Shown here one piece after another: positions 46,234-57,527 of a stretch of DNA of 64,000 bases. Position 1 is the first letter of the stretch, and every line of letters starts with the position of its first letter. Position numbers and translations under genes: made by a program. The notes below the pieces were generated by a model. It ran no database searches. It was not told the origin of the DNA and saw only the letters and a program-made list of their open reading frames with translations. The DNA is from Zea mays. Lineage: Eukaryota > Streptophyta > Magnoliopsida > Poales > Poaceae. The stretch covers positions 184,113,825 to 184,177,824 of the forward strand of contig NC_050096.1 of the NCBI RefSeq assembly GCF_902167145.1, in the 5' to 3' direction.

Positions 46234-48639
46234 ATGGATCCTAAGGGGAAGGGAATTGTGATCAACGACAAGGAGAAGGAGTCCTTCGTCAACGAGCCAA
46301 GGGATGACAAGTCCAATGACTCGGGCTCGGGCCACAAGCGAAGAGATGGGAAGAAGAAGAAGACAAGACGCATCAAGGAGATCGTCTACTACGACAGCGA
46401 TGAGTCCTCTTCTTCCCAAAAGGACGACGACTACGACAAACAAAGGAAACCGGTTAATTCTAACTTTTCTTTTGACTACTCTCGTATTCCGCATAGTTCA
46501 AATTCACATTTGCTTTCCATTCCACTCGGCAAGCCCCCACACTTTGATGGGGAGGACTACGGATTTTGGAGCCACAAAATGCGTAGTCACCTATTCTCTC
46601 TCCATCCTAGCATATGGGAGATTGTAGATAGTGGAATGCACTTTAATAGTTCGGATAGTCCTATATTCATTAATGAGCAAATCCATAAGAATGCACAAGC
46701 TACTACTGTTCTTCTAGCCTCATTGTGCAGGGATGAATATAATAAAGTGAGTGGCTTGGATAACGCCAAGCAAATCTGGGATACCCTCAAGATCTCTCAT
46801 GAGGGAAATGACGCTACCTTGCTCACCAAAATGGAGTTGGTGGAGGGCGAGCTTGGACGGTTCACGATGATAAGGGGCGAGGAGCCAACTCAAACATACA
46901 ACCGGCTCAAGACCCTTGTCAACAAAATAAGGAGCTACGGAAGCACGCGATGGACGGACCACGACGTCGTCCGACTAATGCTCAGGTCCTTTACCGTTCT
47001 TGATCCTCATTTGGTGAATAATATTCGTGAGAATCCCAGGTACACCAAAATGTCGCCCGAAGAAGTACTAGGAAAATTCGTCAGCGGGCGAATGATGATC
47101 AAGGAGGCAAGGTATGTGGACGACGCCTTGAATGGACCGATCAACGAGCCGCAACCTTTTGCTCTCAAAGCCACAGGGAACAAGGAGGCGCTACCCAGCA
47201 AGGTGGCGCAAATTGAGGCGGCCGGTCTTAATGAAGAAGAAATGGCCCTCATTATCAAGAGATTCAAGACGGTGCTAAAGGGTCGCAATGGACAGCCGAG
47301 CAAGACTAAGACCAAGGGGAAGCGATCATGCTTCAAATGCGGTAAGCTTGGTCATTTTATTGCTAACTGTCCTGATAATGATAGTGACCAGGAAAAGGGG
47401 AACAAGAGGGAAAAGAAGAAGCATTACAAGAAGGCAAAGGGCGAGGCGCATCTAGGCAAGGAGTGGGACTCGGATTGCTCCTCGTCCGACTCCGACAATG
47501 AAGGACTCGCCGCCACCGCCTTCAACAAATCAACCCTCTTCCCCAACGAGCGTCACACATGCCTTATGGCAAGAGAGAAGAAGGTATGTACTCGCAACTC
47601 TACCTATGCTTCTTCAAGTGAGGACGAATCTAGTGATGAGGATGAAGTAGATTATTCATGTTTGTTCAAGGGCTTAGATAGATCTAAGATAGACAAAATT
47701 AATGAATTAATTGATGCCTTGAATGAAAAGAATATACTTTTAGAAAAGCAAGAGGATTTGTTGTATGAAGAGCATGATAAATTTGTTGAGGCACAAAAAT
47801 CCTATGCTTTAGAAGTTAAGAGAAATGAAATGCTTTCTTTTGAACTATCTACTTGTCATGAAACCATTTCTACTTTGAAAGGTGTCAACAATGATTTAAA
47901 TGCTAAATTAGAAGTAGCAAACAAATCCAATTCTTGTGTAGAACATGTTGAAATTTGTACTAGGTGTAAAGACTTTGACATTAATGCTTGTAGTGAACAC
48001 CTAGTTTCAATTTCCAAGCTTAATGATGAACTGGCTAGTCTTAATGCTCAACTTAAGACTAGCAAGAATGATTTCGATAAGCTAAAATTTGCAAGGGATG
48101 CCTACACAATTGGTAGACACCCCTCAATTAAGGATGGACTTGGCTTCAAGAGAGAAGCTAAGAACTTAACAAGCCATAAGGCTCCCATTCCCGCCAAGGA
48201 GAAAGGGAAGGCCCCTATGGCTACTAGTGCTAAAAGGAACCATGCATTTTTGTATCATGATAGAAGACAAACTAGAAATGTAAGTCATGATGCTTATGAT
48301 TCATATGTTTATGATTCTCATACCATGTTTGCTCCTAGTTCCTCTTATGTGTATGATAGAAATGTTACTAGGAGAAATGTTGTTCCTAAAAGAAATGCTA
48401 TTCATCATGTGCCTAGAAGGAATGTTATTCATGCTCCTAGGAAAATAGCAAATGAACCTTCCACAATGTATTATGCTTTAAATGCTTCCTTTGCTATTTG
48501 TAGAAAGGATAAGAAAATTGTTGCTAGGAAGTTAGGGGCAAAATGCAAGGGAGACAAAACTTGCATTTGGGTCCCTAAGGATATTTGCACTAACCTTGTA
48601 GGACCCAACATGAGTTGGGTACCTAAGACCCAAGCCTAA
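46234..48639 (+). CDS. gag: C gag polyprotein, intact (801 aa)
   Basis: ATG at 46234 ([17 protein letters not shown]) lies 37 bases after the primer site, and the frame ends TAA at 48637. It has a Lys/Asp-rich N-terminal part, the copia gag core with [30 protein letters not shown] and [12 protein letters not shown], a zinc knuckle [14 protein letters not shown] starting at residue 366, acidic Ser/Asp/Glu runs, a coiled-coil-like stretch (about 490-630), Tyr- and Arg-rich sequence, and the end [20 protein letters not shown]. gag forms the cytoplasmic particle and binds RNA. Its length is unusual for copia elements (many have about 300-500 aa) and is a Sirevirus feature. Codons match A and B closely. 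Pol is in the +1 frame (see next entry). Confidence 0.95.
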   Translation: MDPKGKGIVINDKEKESFVNEPRDDKSNDSGSGHKRRDGKKKKTRRIKEIVYYDSDESSSSQKDDDYDKQRKPVNSNFSFDYSRIPHSSNSHLLSIPLGKPPHFDGEDYGFWSHKMRSHLFSLHPSIWEIVDSGMHFNSSDSPIFINEQIHKNAQATTVLLASLCRDEYNKVSGLDNAKQIWDTLKISHEGNDATLLTKMELVEGELGRFTMIRGEEPTQTYNRLKTLVNKIRSYGSTRWTDHDVVRLMLRSFTVLDPHLVNNIRENPRYTKMSPEEVLGKFVSGRMMIKEARYVDDALNGPINEPQPFALKATGNKEALPSKVAQIEAAGLNEEEMALIIKRFKTVLKGRNGQPSKTKTKGKRSCFKCGKLGHFIANCPDNDSDQEKGNKREKKKHYKKAKGEAHLGKEWDSDCSSSDSDNEGLAATAFNKSTLFPNERHTCLMAREKKVCTRNSTYASSSEDESSDEDEVDYSCLFKGLDRSKIDKINELIDALNEKNILLEKQEDLLYEEHDKFVEAQKSYALEVKRNEMLSFELSTCHETISTLKGVNNDLNAKLEVANKSNSCVEHVEICTRCKDFDINACSEHLVSISKLNDELASLNAQLKTSKNDFDKLKFARDAYTIGRHPSIKDGLGFKREAKNLTSHKAPIPAKEKGKAPMATSAKRNHAFLYHDRRQTRNVSHDAYDSYVYDSHTMFAPSSSYVYDRNVTRRNVVPKRNAIHHVPRRNVIHAPRKIANEPSTMYYALNASFAICRKDKKIVARKLGAKCKGDKTCIWVPKDICTNLVGPNMSWVPKTQA

Positions 48640-48646
48640 ATTTGCC

Positions 48647-51600
48647 TTGCAGGTTTATGCATCCGGGGGTTCAAGCTGGATTATTGATAGCGGATGCACA
48701 AACCATATGACGGGGGAGAAGAAGATGTTCACCTCCTACGTCAAGAATAAGGATTCCCAAGATTCAATCATATTCGGTGATGGGAATCAAGGCAAGGTAA
48801 AAGGGTTAGGTAAAATTGCAATTTCTAATGAGCACTCTATCTCTAATGTGTTTTTAGTAGAGTCACTAGGATATAATTTACTATCTGTTAGTCAATTGTG
48901 CAATATGGGATATAACTGTCTGTTTACAAATATAGATGTGTCTGTCTTTAGAAGAAGTGATGGTTCACTAGCTTTTAAGGGTGTATTAGACGGCAAACTT
49001 TATTTAGTTGATTTTGCAAAAGAAGAGGCCGGTCTAGATGCATGCTTAATGGCTAAGACTTGCATGGGCTGGCTGTGGCATCGCCGCTTAGCACATGTGG
49101 GGATGAAGAACCTTCACAAGCTTCTAAAGGGAGAACACGTGATAGGTCTAACCAATGTTCAATTCGAAAAAGATAGACCTTGTGCAGCTTGTCAAGCAGG
49201 GAAACAGGTGGGAGGAGCGCATCACAGCAAGAATGTGATGACCACTTCAAGACCCCTGGAGCTGCTGCATATGGACCTCTTCGGACCCGTCGCCTATCTA
49301 AGCATAGGGGGAAGTAAGTATGGTTTAGTTATTGTTGATGATTTTTCCCGCTTCACTTGGGTGTTCTTTTTGCAGGATAAGTCTGAAACCCAAGGGACCC
49401 TCAAACGCTTCCTCAGGAGAGCTCAAAATGAGTTTGAGCTCAAAGTGAAAAAGATAAGAAGCGACAACGGGTCCGAGTTCAAGAACCTTCAAGTGGAGGA
49501 GTTCCTTGAAGAGGAAGGGATCAAGCACGAGTTCTCCGCTCCCTACACACCACAGCAAAATGGTGTGGTAGAGAGGAAGAACAGGACGCTCATCGACATG
49601 GCGAGGACGATGCTAGGAGAGTTCAAGACCCCCGAGTGCTTTTGGACGGAAGCCGTGAACACGGCGTGCCACGCCATCAACAGGGTCTACCTTCATCGCC
49701 TCCTCAAGAAGACGTCGTATGAGCTACTAACCGGTAACAAACCCAATGTATCGTACTTTCGTGTATTTGGGAGTAAATGCTACATTCTAGTAAAGAAGGG
49801 TAGAAATTCTAAGTTTGCTCCCAAAGCTGTAGAAGGGTTTTTATTAGGTTATGACTCAAATACAAAGGCGTATAGAGTCTTCAACAAATCATCGGGTTTG
49901 GTTGAAGTCTCTAGCGACGTTGTATTTGATGAGACTAATGGCTCTCCAAGAGAGCAAGTTGTTGATTGTGATGATGTAGATGAAGAAGATGTTCCGACGG
50001 CCGCTATACGGACCATGGCGATTGGAGAAGTACGGCCACAGGAACAAGATGAACGAGATCAACCTTCTTCCTCAACTATGGTGCAACCCCCAACCGAAGA
50101 TGACGAACAGGTACCTCAAGTGGAGGCGCTTGATCAAGGGGGAGCACAAGATGATCAAGTGATAGAGGAAGAAGCGCAACCGGCACCTCCAACTCAAGTT
50201 CGAGCGATGATTCAAAGGGATCATCCCGTCGACCAAATTCTGGGTGACATTAGCAAGGGAGTAACTACTCGATCTCGATTAGTTAATTTTTGTGAGCATT
50301 ACTCCTTTGTCTCTTCTATTGAGCCTTTCAGGGTAGAAGAGGCCTTGCTAGATCCGGACTGGGTGTTGGCCATGCAAGAGGAGTTAAACAACTTCAAGCG
50401 CAATGAAGTTTGGACACTGGTGCCTCGTCCGAAGCAAAATGTTGTGGGAACCAAGTGGGTGTTCCGCAACAAACAGGACGAGCACGGGGTGGTGACAAGG
50501 AACAAGGCTCGACTTGTGGCAAAAGGTTATGCCCAAGTCGCAGGTTTGGACTTTGAGGAGACTTTTGCTCCTGTGGCTAGGCTAGAATCAATTCGTATCT
50601 TGCTAGCATATGCCGCTCACCATTCTTTCAGGTTGTTCCAAATGGATGTGAAGAGCGCGTTCCTTAATGGGCCAATAAAGGAGGAGGTGTACGTGGAGCA
50701 ACCCCCTGGCTTCGAGGATGAACGGTACCCCGACCACGTGTGTAAGCTCTCTAAGGCGCTCTATGGACTTAAGCAAGCCCCAAGAGCATGGTATGAATGC
50801 CTTAGAGACTTTTTACTTGCTAATGCTTTCAAGGTTGGGAAGGCCGATCCAACTCTTTTTACAAAGACATGTGATGGTGATTTGTTTGTGTGCCAAATTT
50901 ATGTCGATGACATAATATTTGGTTCTACTAACCAAAAGTCTTGTGAAGAGTTTAGCAGGGTGATGACGCAGAAATTCGAGATGTCGATGATGGGCGAGTT
51001 GAACTACTTCCTTGGGTTCCAAGTGAAGCAACTCAAGGAAGGCACCTTCATCTCCCAAACGAAGTACACACAAGATCTGCTAAAGCGGTTTGGGATGAAG
51101 GACGCCAAGCCCGCAAAGACGCCAATGGGGACCGACGGACACACCGACCTCAACAAAGGAGGTAAGTCCGTTGATCAAAAAGCATACCGGTCAATGATAG
51201 GTTCTTTGCTTTACTTATGTGCTAGTAGACCGGATATTATGCTTAGCGTATGCATGTGTGCTAGATTTCAATCCGATCCTAAGGAGTGTCACTTAGTGGC
51301 GGTGAAGCGAATTCTTAGATATTTGGTTGCTACGCCTTGCTTCGGGCTCTGGTATCCAAAGGGGTCTACCTTTGACTTAGTTGGATACTCAGACTCCGAC
51401 TATGCTGGATGTAAGGTCGATAGGAAGAGTACATCGGGGACGTGCCAATTCTTAGGAAGGTCCCTGGTGTCATGGAACTCTAAGAAACAAACTTCCGTTG
51501 CCCTATCCACCGCTGAGGCCGAGTATGTTGCCGCAGGACAGTGTTGCGCGCAACTACTTTGGATGAGGCAAACCCTCAGGGACTTTGGCTACAATCTGAG

Positions 51601-51853
51601 CAAAGTCCCACTCCTATGTGATAATGAGAGTGCTATCCGCATGGCGGAAAATCCTGTTGAACACAGCCGCACAAAGCACATAGACATCCGGCATCACTTT
51701 TTGAGAGACCACCAGCAAAAGGGAGATATCGAAGTGTTTCATGTTAGCACCGAGAACCAGCTAGCCGATATCTTCACTAAGCCTCTAGATGAGAAGACCT
51801 TTTGCAGGTTGCGTAGTGAGCTAAATGTCTTAGATTCGCGGAACCTGGATTGA
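48647..51853 (+). CDS. pol: C pol: protease, integrase, reverse transcriptase, RNase H, intact
   Basis: 1068 codons counted from a TTG; the frame is open from 48614 after a TGA at 48611-48613 and overlaps the end of gag (to 48639) in the +1 frame. The first ATG comes at residue 21, after the protease motif IIDSG (D14), so an independent ATG start would lose the active site. Domain positions: HHCC region about 145-190; integrase acidic residues D210, D273, E309 (35-residue second gap); IN end with tract [11 protein letters not shown]; reverse transcriptase with YVDD 752-755; RNase H from about 915 with YSDSDYAG and CDNES. The C-terminus ends near [15 protein letters not shown]. No lesion is seen. 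Confidence 0.95.
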   Translation: MQVYASGGSSWIIDSGCTNHMTGEKKMFTSYVKNKDSQDSIIFGDGNQGKVKGLGKIAISNEHSISNVFLVESLGYNLLSVSQLCNMGYNCLFTNIDVSVFRRSDGSLAFKGVLDGKLYLVDFAKEEAGLDACLMAKTCMGWLWHRRLAHVGMKNLHKLLKGEHVIGLTNVQFEKDRPCAACQAGKQVGGAHHSKNVMTTSRPLELLHMDLFGPVAYLSIGGSKYGLVIVDDFSRFTWVFFLQDKSETQGTLKRFLRRAQNEFELKVKKIRSDNGSEFKNLQVEEFLEEEGIKHEFSAPYTPQQNGVVERKNRTLIDMARTMLGEFKTPECFWTEAVNTACHAINRVYLHRLLKKTSYELLTGNKPNVSYFRVFGSKCYILVKKGRNSKFAPKAVEGFLLGYDSNTKAYRVFNKSSGLVEVSSDVVFDETNGSPREQVVDCDDVDEEDVPTAAIRTMAIGEVRPQEQDERDQPSSSTMVQPPTEDDEQVPQVEALDQGGAQDDQVIEEEAQPAPPTQVRAMIQRDHPVDQILGDISKGVTTRSRLVNFCEHYSFVSSIEPFRVEEALLDPDWVLAMQEELNNFKRNEVWTLVPRPKQNVVGTKWVFRNKQDEHGVVTRNKARLVAKGYAQVAGLDFEETFAPVARLESIRILLAYAAHHSFRLFQMDVKSAFLNGPIKEEVYVEQPPGFEDERYPDHVCKLSKALYGLKQAPRAWYECLRDFLLANAFKVGKADPTLFTKTCDGDLFVCQIYVDDIIFGSTNQKSCEEFSRVMTQKFEMSMMGELNYFLGFQVKQLKEGTFISQTKYTQDLLKRFGMKDAKPAKTPMGTDGHTDLNKGGKSVDQKAYRSMIGSLLYLCASRPDIMLSVCMCARFQSDPKECHLVAVKRILRYLVATPCFGLWYPKGSTFDLVGYSDSDYAGCKVDRKSTSGTCQFLGRSLVSWNSKKQTSVALSTAEAEYVAAGQCCAQLLWMRQTLRDFGYNLSKVPLLCDNESAIRMAENPVEHSRTKHIDIRHHFLRDHQQKGDIEVFHVSTENQLADIFTKPLDEKTFCRLRSELNVLDSRNLD

Positions 51854-52639
51854 ATTGTAGCATACATGTAGTTATGCTTTTGATCATGTTCCTTTTTGCA
51901 TTATGTTGCTTATTATGGTGCTCAAGTTGTACAAACACTCCCTGGACCTCACAAGTCCGTTGCAAAGTGATGCACATGTGTAGGGGGAGATGTGTTACAA
52001 CTTGACCCTTTGAGACTAACCATGTGCTTGAGTTTGATAATTTAGTCTCGAAGGAGGATTGAAAGGGAAAAGGTGGACTTGGACCATGAAAGACTTCCAC
52101 TGCACTCCGATGAGAGGGTAACTAATTCCAAGTTCATCTCATGAAATCTTATTGCCATTTGCTCTTAATTGAAGACTTTGGTGAGGCAATGAGGTTAAAA
52201 GGCCAAGATTGATCCCGTTTTGGTGCTTGATGCCAAAGGGGGAGAAAATAAAGGCCAAAGCGATAAATGGATCAGCTACCACTTGAGAGATTTTGAAAAT
52301 AGTAGAATAGAGTTTTTGTTGTGTCAAAAGCTTTTATTGTCTCTCTTGTCAAAAGTTGGCTTCTTGTGGGGAGAAGTATTGATTATGGGAAATAGGGGGA
52401 GTTTTTGAAATCTTTGATCAATCTCTTTTGGAATGACTCTCTTTATACTTCAACATGTGTGTTTGACTTAGAGATAGAGATTTGAGTTTGATTTGCAAAA
52501 ACAAACCAAGTGGTGGCAAAGGATGATCCATATATGCCAAAATTGAATAAAACCAATTTGAGTTTTTATTTAAAGTGATTTTGCACTTGTTCTAGTTGCT
52601 TTATATTGTGTTGGCATAAATCACCAAAAAGGGGGAGAT
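51854..52639 (+). other. C 3' non-coding region with four polypurine tracts
   Basis: TAGGGGGAGA at 51981-51990, AAAGGGGGAG at 52235-52244, AGGGGGAG at 52394-52401 and AAAAAGGGGGAGAT at 52626-52639; the last is LTR-adjacent and is the likely primer. No env-like frame is present. Confidence 0.8.
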
Positions 52640-53905
52640 TGAAAGGGAAATGTGCCTTTGGGCCATTTCTAAGTATTTTGGTGATTGAGTGCAAACACAA
52701 GTGCTTAAATGTGAAAATATGCCCAAGGATGATCAAAGTGCAAATCACAAGTTAAGGTATGTTTCTAAGCCTTAGTACATTGGTTTTGTGTACTAATATA
52801 TTTGTCTAAGTGTTAGAAACAGATAGAAGAAGAGAAGAGAAGACTTGGCTGTGTACAGCCAAGGGGCTGCTTCGGTCTGGGGCACCGGACTGTCCGGTGG
52901 TGCACCGGACAGTGTCCGGTGGTGCACCGGACAGTGTCCGGTGCGCCAGGCTGCCTCGGCCGAAGAGGCCGCTCTCGGGTTTTTCTCCGGCGACTCCGGC
53001 TAAAATTCACCGGACTGTCCGGTGTGCACCGGACTGTCCGGTGAGCCAACGGTCGGCCGGGCCAACGGTCGGCCGCGCGATCGGCGCGCGACACGTGGCC
53101 GAGCCAACGGTCGGAAGGGAGCACCGGACTGTCCGGTGTGCACCGGACTGTCCGGTGCGCCAGATCTGCAACGGTCGGCAACGGTCGGCTTCGCTTTCTA
53201 TGGAAACAAATCGGGCACCGGACAGTGTCCGGTGTGCACCGGACTGTCCGGTGCGCCACGAGACAGAAGGCAAAGATGGCCTTCCAGATTTGTTCCCAAC
53301 GGCTCCTAGCTGCCTTGGGGCTATAAAAGGGACCCCTTGGCGCATGGAGGAGCACACCAAGCATTCCTTGAGCACTCTTGATCACTCACACATCAATCTC
53401 GCGCACTTGTTCGACATTCTAGTGATTTGAGCTCCGTTCTAGTGTGCTAGTCTTTTGAGCTCAAGTCTGGGTCTTGTGTGTGCGTATTCGCTGTGATCTT
53501 TGTGTCGTGTGTGAGTTGCTAATCCCTCCTTTGCTCTGTGATTCTCTGTGAACATCTTTTGTAAGGGCGAGAGGCTCCAAGTTGTGGAGATTCCTCGCAA
53601 ACGGGATTGAGAAAAGAAAAGCAAGAACACCGTGGTATTCAAGTTGATCATTGGATCACTTGAGAGGAGTTGAGTGCAACTCTCGTCCGTTGGGACGCCA
53701 CAACGTGGAGTAGGCAAGTTTTGTACTTGGCCGAACCACGGGATAACCACTGTGTCATCTCTGTGATTGGATTCTTGTGGTTATTGTGTTTTGACTCCTC
53801 TCTAGCCACTTGGCATAAACTGTGCTAACACCTAATCAAGTTTTGTGGCTATAAGTTTAAGTTTTTACAGGATCACCTATTCACCCCCCCCTCTAGGTGC
53901 TCTCA
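52640..53905 (+). repeat. 3' LTR of element C
   Basis: 1266 bases. Identical by eye to 44929-46183 except for the extra AACGGTCGGC near 53170 and one extra C near 53890. Abuts TSD CTAGC at 53906-53910. Confidence 0.95.
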
Positions 53906-55162
53906 CTAGCCAGCCCCATGTAGCCATGGTTCGCCTCCTCCGCAAGGCTGGCAAACACCATTCTCCTCCGAATGTTGGAGGAAGAAGCGGGTCGCCAGCC
54001 CACGCGGAGGGCAGGGCCCCGACTTGGCTCGCCCCTCGCCCCGGCGAGGATGATGAACATCCTTGAAGCTGAGGCTGGGGGGAAGCCACAGCCCGGCTTG
54101 CTTCTCCCCACCGCGAGGCTGGTGGTCATCCTTCTGGATTGCCACTGGCGGGGGACTGCAGCCGGGCTGCATGATGAAAATCCTTGAAGCCGAGTGATGA
54201 CGGAAGAGCACCGACCCTCATGGGGTTGCACTCCTCTAACGACAGCAAAATGAAGACAAGATCAGCAACCCAACTGCGGTCGCAAGCTCTCCGACGATAG
54301 GACCACCGGAGGGGATGGCTCTGACGCGTCCCCCTCCAGTGAACATTGGCACACCCCATCCAGAGGCCCAGAAGGCAGGAGGGCACGAAGGATGCAAGAG
54401 GAGCAAGACATGACTTCTACCCGGGGGTCGACCCCTTTTTAAAGGAAGATGTCCCCCTCTTGCGCCCGGAGCGCCACGGGCAAAGTCTCCTGGTGTGCAC
54501 CAAAAGGTCTGCCCTATGACACGGGGGGCAGGCCCCACGCGTCGTGGAAGCCGGCCCGAAGAGCGAAGAAGGCAAACCACCACACAGGGGGGCTGCAACC
54601 GCCCCGGGGTTATGCACCCCTTCACTTTCGAAGCAACCAGTGGTCGGGAAGGCGAACCGCCGCACAAGAGGCATGCAACCGTCCCGCGGTTAGGCACCCC
54701 CTCATTTTTCGCCAAAACCGGCGGACAAGAAGGCGAACCGTCGCACGGGAGGAGAGCAGCCGCCCCACGGTTGTGCGCCCCCTCGGCTTCGCCACAATCA
54801 ATGGTCCAACATGCGGATCTAGGCCCACACGTCATGCAGCCGGCATGATCGGCTACTAGGTGCGGAAGAACCGCACCACCGCTTACGCCAATGACGCGCC
54901 CCCTTAGGGCTGTCGTAGAAGACTGAAAAAGATAAGCTTTCAGGGCCGATGCAGCGACTCGAGGCACCCCGTGCATGGCCCATCGGTGACGAAGGTCACG
55001 GGCAGGTCAGTCATGGGAACGGACGTGACAGTCGGTATGGCCATAGGTGGGTCGACAGTAATTGCGCCAGCAGGCCCGTAGGAGCAGCAGGCAGATTGCC
55101 AATCAGGCTCTAGCCCCACCTGCAGGCTCGCCTCCTCCCCTGAGGCGGGCCCGGGGGGCCAC
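53906..55162 (+). other. D 3' internal region, GC-rich
   Basis: Non-coding by homology. Starts with the second copy of CTAGC. Contains GATGAACATCCTTGAAGC-type repeats (54050, 54173) and the 81-base array at 54550-54791. A minus-strand frame of 246 codons (54236-54976) spans the array; it is discussed as a finding but not called. The G-rich CCCGGGGGGCC tract before 55163 is the probable polypurine-like primer site. Confidence 0.6.
54550..54791. repeat. Three tandem units of about 81 bases in D
   Basis: Units at 54550-54630, 54631-54711 and 54712-54791, each with GAAGGC(G/A)AACC, a CGCAC or CACAC block, GCAACCG(C/T)CC and GGTTATGCACCCC-like end. The period is a multiple of three, so any frame is kept through the array. 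Confidence 0.75.
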
Positions 55163-56190
55163 TGTCAGTACCCTCAATCAGGGTACCTTCTGCTACTGCA
55201 TAAAGGCGCCGCACCTGTGCAACGCCTCAGAACCACGTGGAGAATGGCGCCCAATGGGCAGGTCCAGGAGCGCCGCGTGGCAAGGAAAGGAAGTACATCC
55301 CGGTGTTCGTCGCTAGGACTGGACCCCCACAGGAAGACACCGGACCCCTACACATACTAGTCCGGGACCCCAAGAAGGTATGCCGGATCCCCTAGAAGGC
55401 CTCAGCATTGGTAGGGTCCCGGGACGAGGAGGACCCCGGCAAAGGTAAGGGTCCGGTGCTGGCACGTGTCCAGACCTTGTCCTGCACTGCCCACTGCTGT
55501 CGCATGGCTTGTGGCCCGACACTTAAACCAGCGGGCCAAGCCTGCCATAAAGCCCACTCAGCCGAGCGGCCTATGCATTTATTGCTGAAAGGACGCGCCG
55601 CCTGCCACCATGCCAGCGGGCGACGCGCCCTCCCAGCATTTAATGCATCCTGTCCAATCCAATGGCAGGCGGCATCAGGGTCACCCAGCAGGCAGCACGT
55701 CTGATCAGTCAGCTGGCAAACAGTGTGCCCGTGCCGAGCGGTGCCTCATCCCTTCTACAAGAAGCTTCCCTGCATGCCGAGGATATGAAGATCTCATGTG
55801 TCAGAGCGCTAGAAGATCGCCTCAGCAGCACACGATCGTGGATCCAAGTACAATATTCATTAAGCCCCTGGGCCCACATGTCGGGGCTCAGTACCTCTGT
55901 GCATGCCCCCTTCGGCTATAGAAGGGGAGGCATGCGACGTTACAAGAGAGGTTCACACACACCCAATCTTAGGCAGACACTCACAAGTTCATACAAGCTT
56001 CCAAAGCAATACATCACACAGTGGAGTAGGGTATTACGCTCCGGCGGCCCGAACCACTCTAAACCCCTGCGTGTTCTTGTGTTTGTCCATCCATCTTGCA
56101 TAACAGGCAAAACGCTTAGGCCCCTCCTCTTCTTAGAATTTAGGGCGGGTGCAATCCGCCACCCGGCTGGAGAGATTTTCCCCTCCGACA
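55163..56190 (+). repeat. 3' LTR of element D
   Basis: 1028 bases, the partner of 39866-40896. Ends CTCCGACA followed by TSD GAGGG (56191-56195). Confidence 0.9.
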
Positions 56191-57527
56191 GAGGGGATCA
56201 ACCAATCCTCTCAGAAAGCGGTACTGCCTCTTAGCATCCATGTTGACGTCTTCTAGGGCATAACACGATAGCTGCAAAAACTTATCCCTATACTCGCTGA
56301 TGGACAAGGGACCTTGATTCAAGGCGAGAAACTCCTCCTTCCTCACTATCATTAGTCCCTCGGGCACATGGTAGCGACGGAAATTGTCTCTGAATTCTTC
56401 CCAAGTGATAGCTTCAGGGTTAGCATGGGTGGCGAGGTAAGACTCCCACCAAGACTCGGCTGCTCCCCTCAGCTGTCGGGGACCGTACAACACCTTCTCA
56501 CGATCGTTGCACTGGTCAGTGTGCAACTCACGCACGGCTAGCCCTGAGGGGGTGCGACCGCACCGGGCCCCCAAAAACAGAGGGCCCCTCTGGCCACTTG
56601 ACGTTAGCACTTTTTTCTCGCTAAGTATATCTACCCTAGACATAAATACGCAAGAGCGATGCACTATCGATCAGTTTCGTTTAGATTGTTAAACTAATGT
56701 CTCAATTACTTGTCTAATATTCACTTGCGTTCTAAAATAGTATTTGTTTTAACTCTTGATTTTTATGTCTATATTCAACTAGATGATAAGGAATCGACTA
56801 GAGAAGAAAAATAAATTCTATTTTGATACAGAGAGTATTATTTACTATACACATGATGGTTGCATCGACGGAGAGAAGATTTTTAAAATTAAAATATTTT
56901 TTGAACTATTTAAGGTCAACAATGACTTAAGAGAGGTTAAATGGTTTGGCGATTATATGTATCTAAAAGAAGTTGTTGGATGAGATTGATCTTAATGGTA
57001 TAAGCGATGATTTGTATCACAAAATGTTAGAAGATATTTTTAATGACATCAGATAACAAGTATATGTTTTTGCTATATTTTATATTTGTCATCTTATAAA
57101 CGTTGAATATTATATATATTGTGTGTGGATGGGCCTCTATTTCGGATTTCGCACCAGGCCCCTAAAAAGTCAGGAACGGCCCTGAACTCACGCTCCATGG
57201 TACACAGCCAATCTTCCGCGTCCATGGGATCAGCAGAGTGGGCAAAAACAGGGGATGGCCCCTCAAGAATTTTGCCCGCTTGTCTCTGGGCACTTGAGGC
57301 ATCTGAACTTGCACCTGAGGCTGAGGCGGTGGTGGCTGTTGTTGCACTTGCTGCATTGCTGCTAAGGTCTATCCGATTGCCTGAACTGCTTGAGTTTGCA
57401 TTAGGAACATTTGCTCAATGCTCATTGGGGGTGGCAATGGCAGATGCTGTTGCGGGGCTGCCTCCTCTTAGGGTGCCTGCTGTTCAGGCTGAGCACGCCT
57501 CGCACCTCTGTGCCTGTTCTCAGACAT
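56191..57527 (-). pseudogene. gag: E gag N-terminal and core part, split by hAT element
   Basis: On the minus strand a plausible ATG at 57527 (MSENRHRGARRAQPEQQ) starts gag; a TAA follows within 20 codons and further stops and a one-base shift occur in a Pro/Gln-rich stretch and in KFLRGHP. Beyond the hAT element (56533-57184) the frame continues with KVLYGPRQLRGAAESWWESY, TWEEFRDNFRRYHVPEG, and LSISEYRDKFLQLSCYA to the D insertion point. The gag of F has the same order ([49 protein letters not shown]), which supports the identification. The segment is inactive. Confidence 0.8.
56533..57184. mobile_element. Small hAT-type DNA transposon, probably non-autonomous
   Basis: A 652-base insertion in E gag with an 8-base TSD AACTCACG at 56525-56532 and 57185-57192. 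The ends are imperfect inverted repeats: left CACGGCTAGCCCTGA, right (reverse complement) CAGGGCCGTTCCTGA, both followed by GGTGCGA some bases on. An 8-base TSD and CAGGG-like ends fit the hAT superfamily. The AT-rich middle has a 66-codon plus-strand frame (56783-56983) and, in another frame just after, a segment DLNGISDDLYHKML that looks like part of a hAT transposase; I consider it a remnant. Confidence 0.75.

Larger units (their letters stand above)
44929..53905 (+). mobile_element. Element C: intact Opie/Ji-type Sirevirus inserted in D
   Basis: Begins TGAAAGGGAA at 44929 and ends GGTGCTCTCA at 53905, with TSD CTAGC at 44924-44928 and 53906-53910. 5' LTR 44929-46183, primer site, gag 46234-48639, pol 48647-51853, polypurine tracts and 3' LTR 52640-53905. 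The LTRs look identical apart from one extra AACGGTCGGC unit and one C in the 3' LTR. Both genes are uninterrupted. This is the youngest layer and the only complete element wholly inside the window; it could be autonomous. Confidence 0.95.
39866..56190 (+). mobile_element. Element D: non-autonomous Ty3/gypsy (Tat-like gag), interrupted by C
   Basis: LTRs 39866-40896 and 55163-56190 (TGTCAGTACC...GACA), TSD GAGGG at 39861-39865 and 56191-56195. The internal sequence is 40897-44928 plus 53906-55162. It has a damaged gag and GC-rich repeated sequence, but no protease, reverse transcriptase, RNase H or integrase that I can recognise. Without C the element would be about 7.3 kb. The gag resembles those of the Tat-lineage maize families such as Cinful/Zeon; I do not assign a family name. 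Its LTRs differ more than those of A or B. Confidence 0.88.

Noticed and set aside
51854..52639. Env-like gene after Sirevirus pol
   Set aside because: Some Sireviruses have one, but here only about 780 bases remain, with no long frame or membrane segment.
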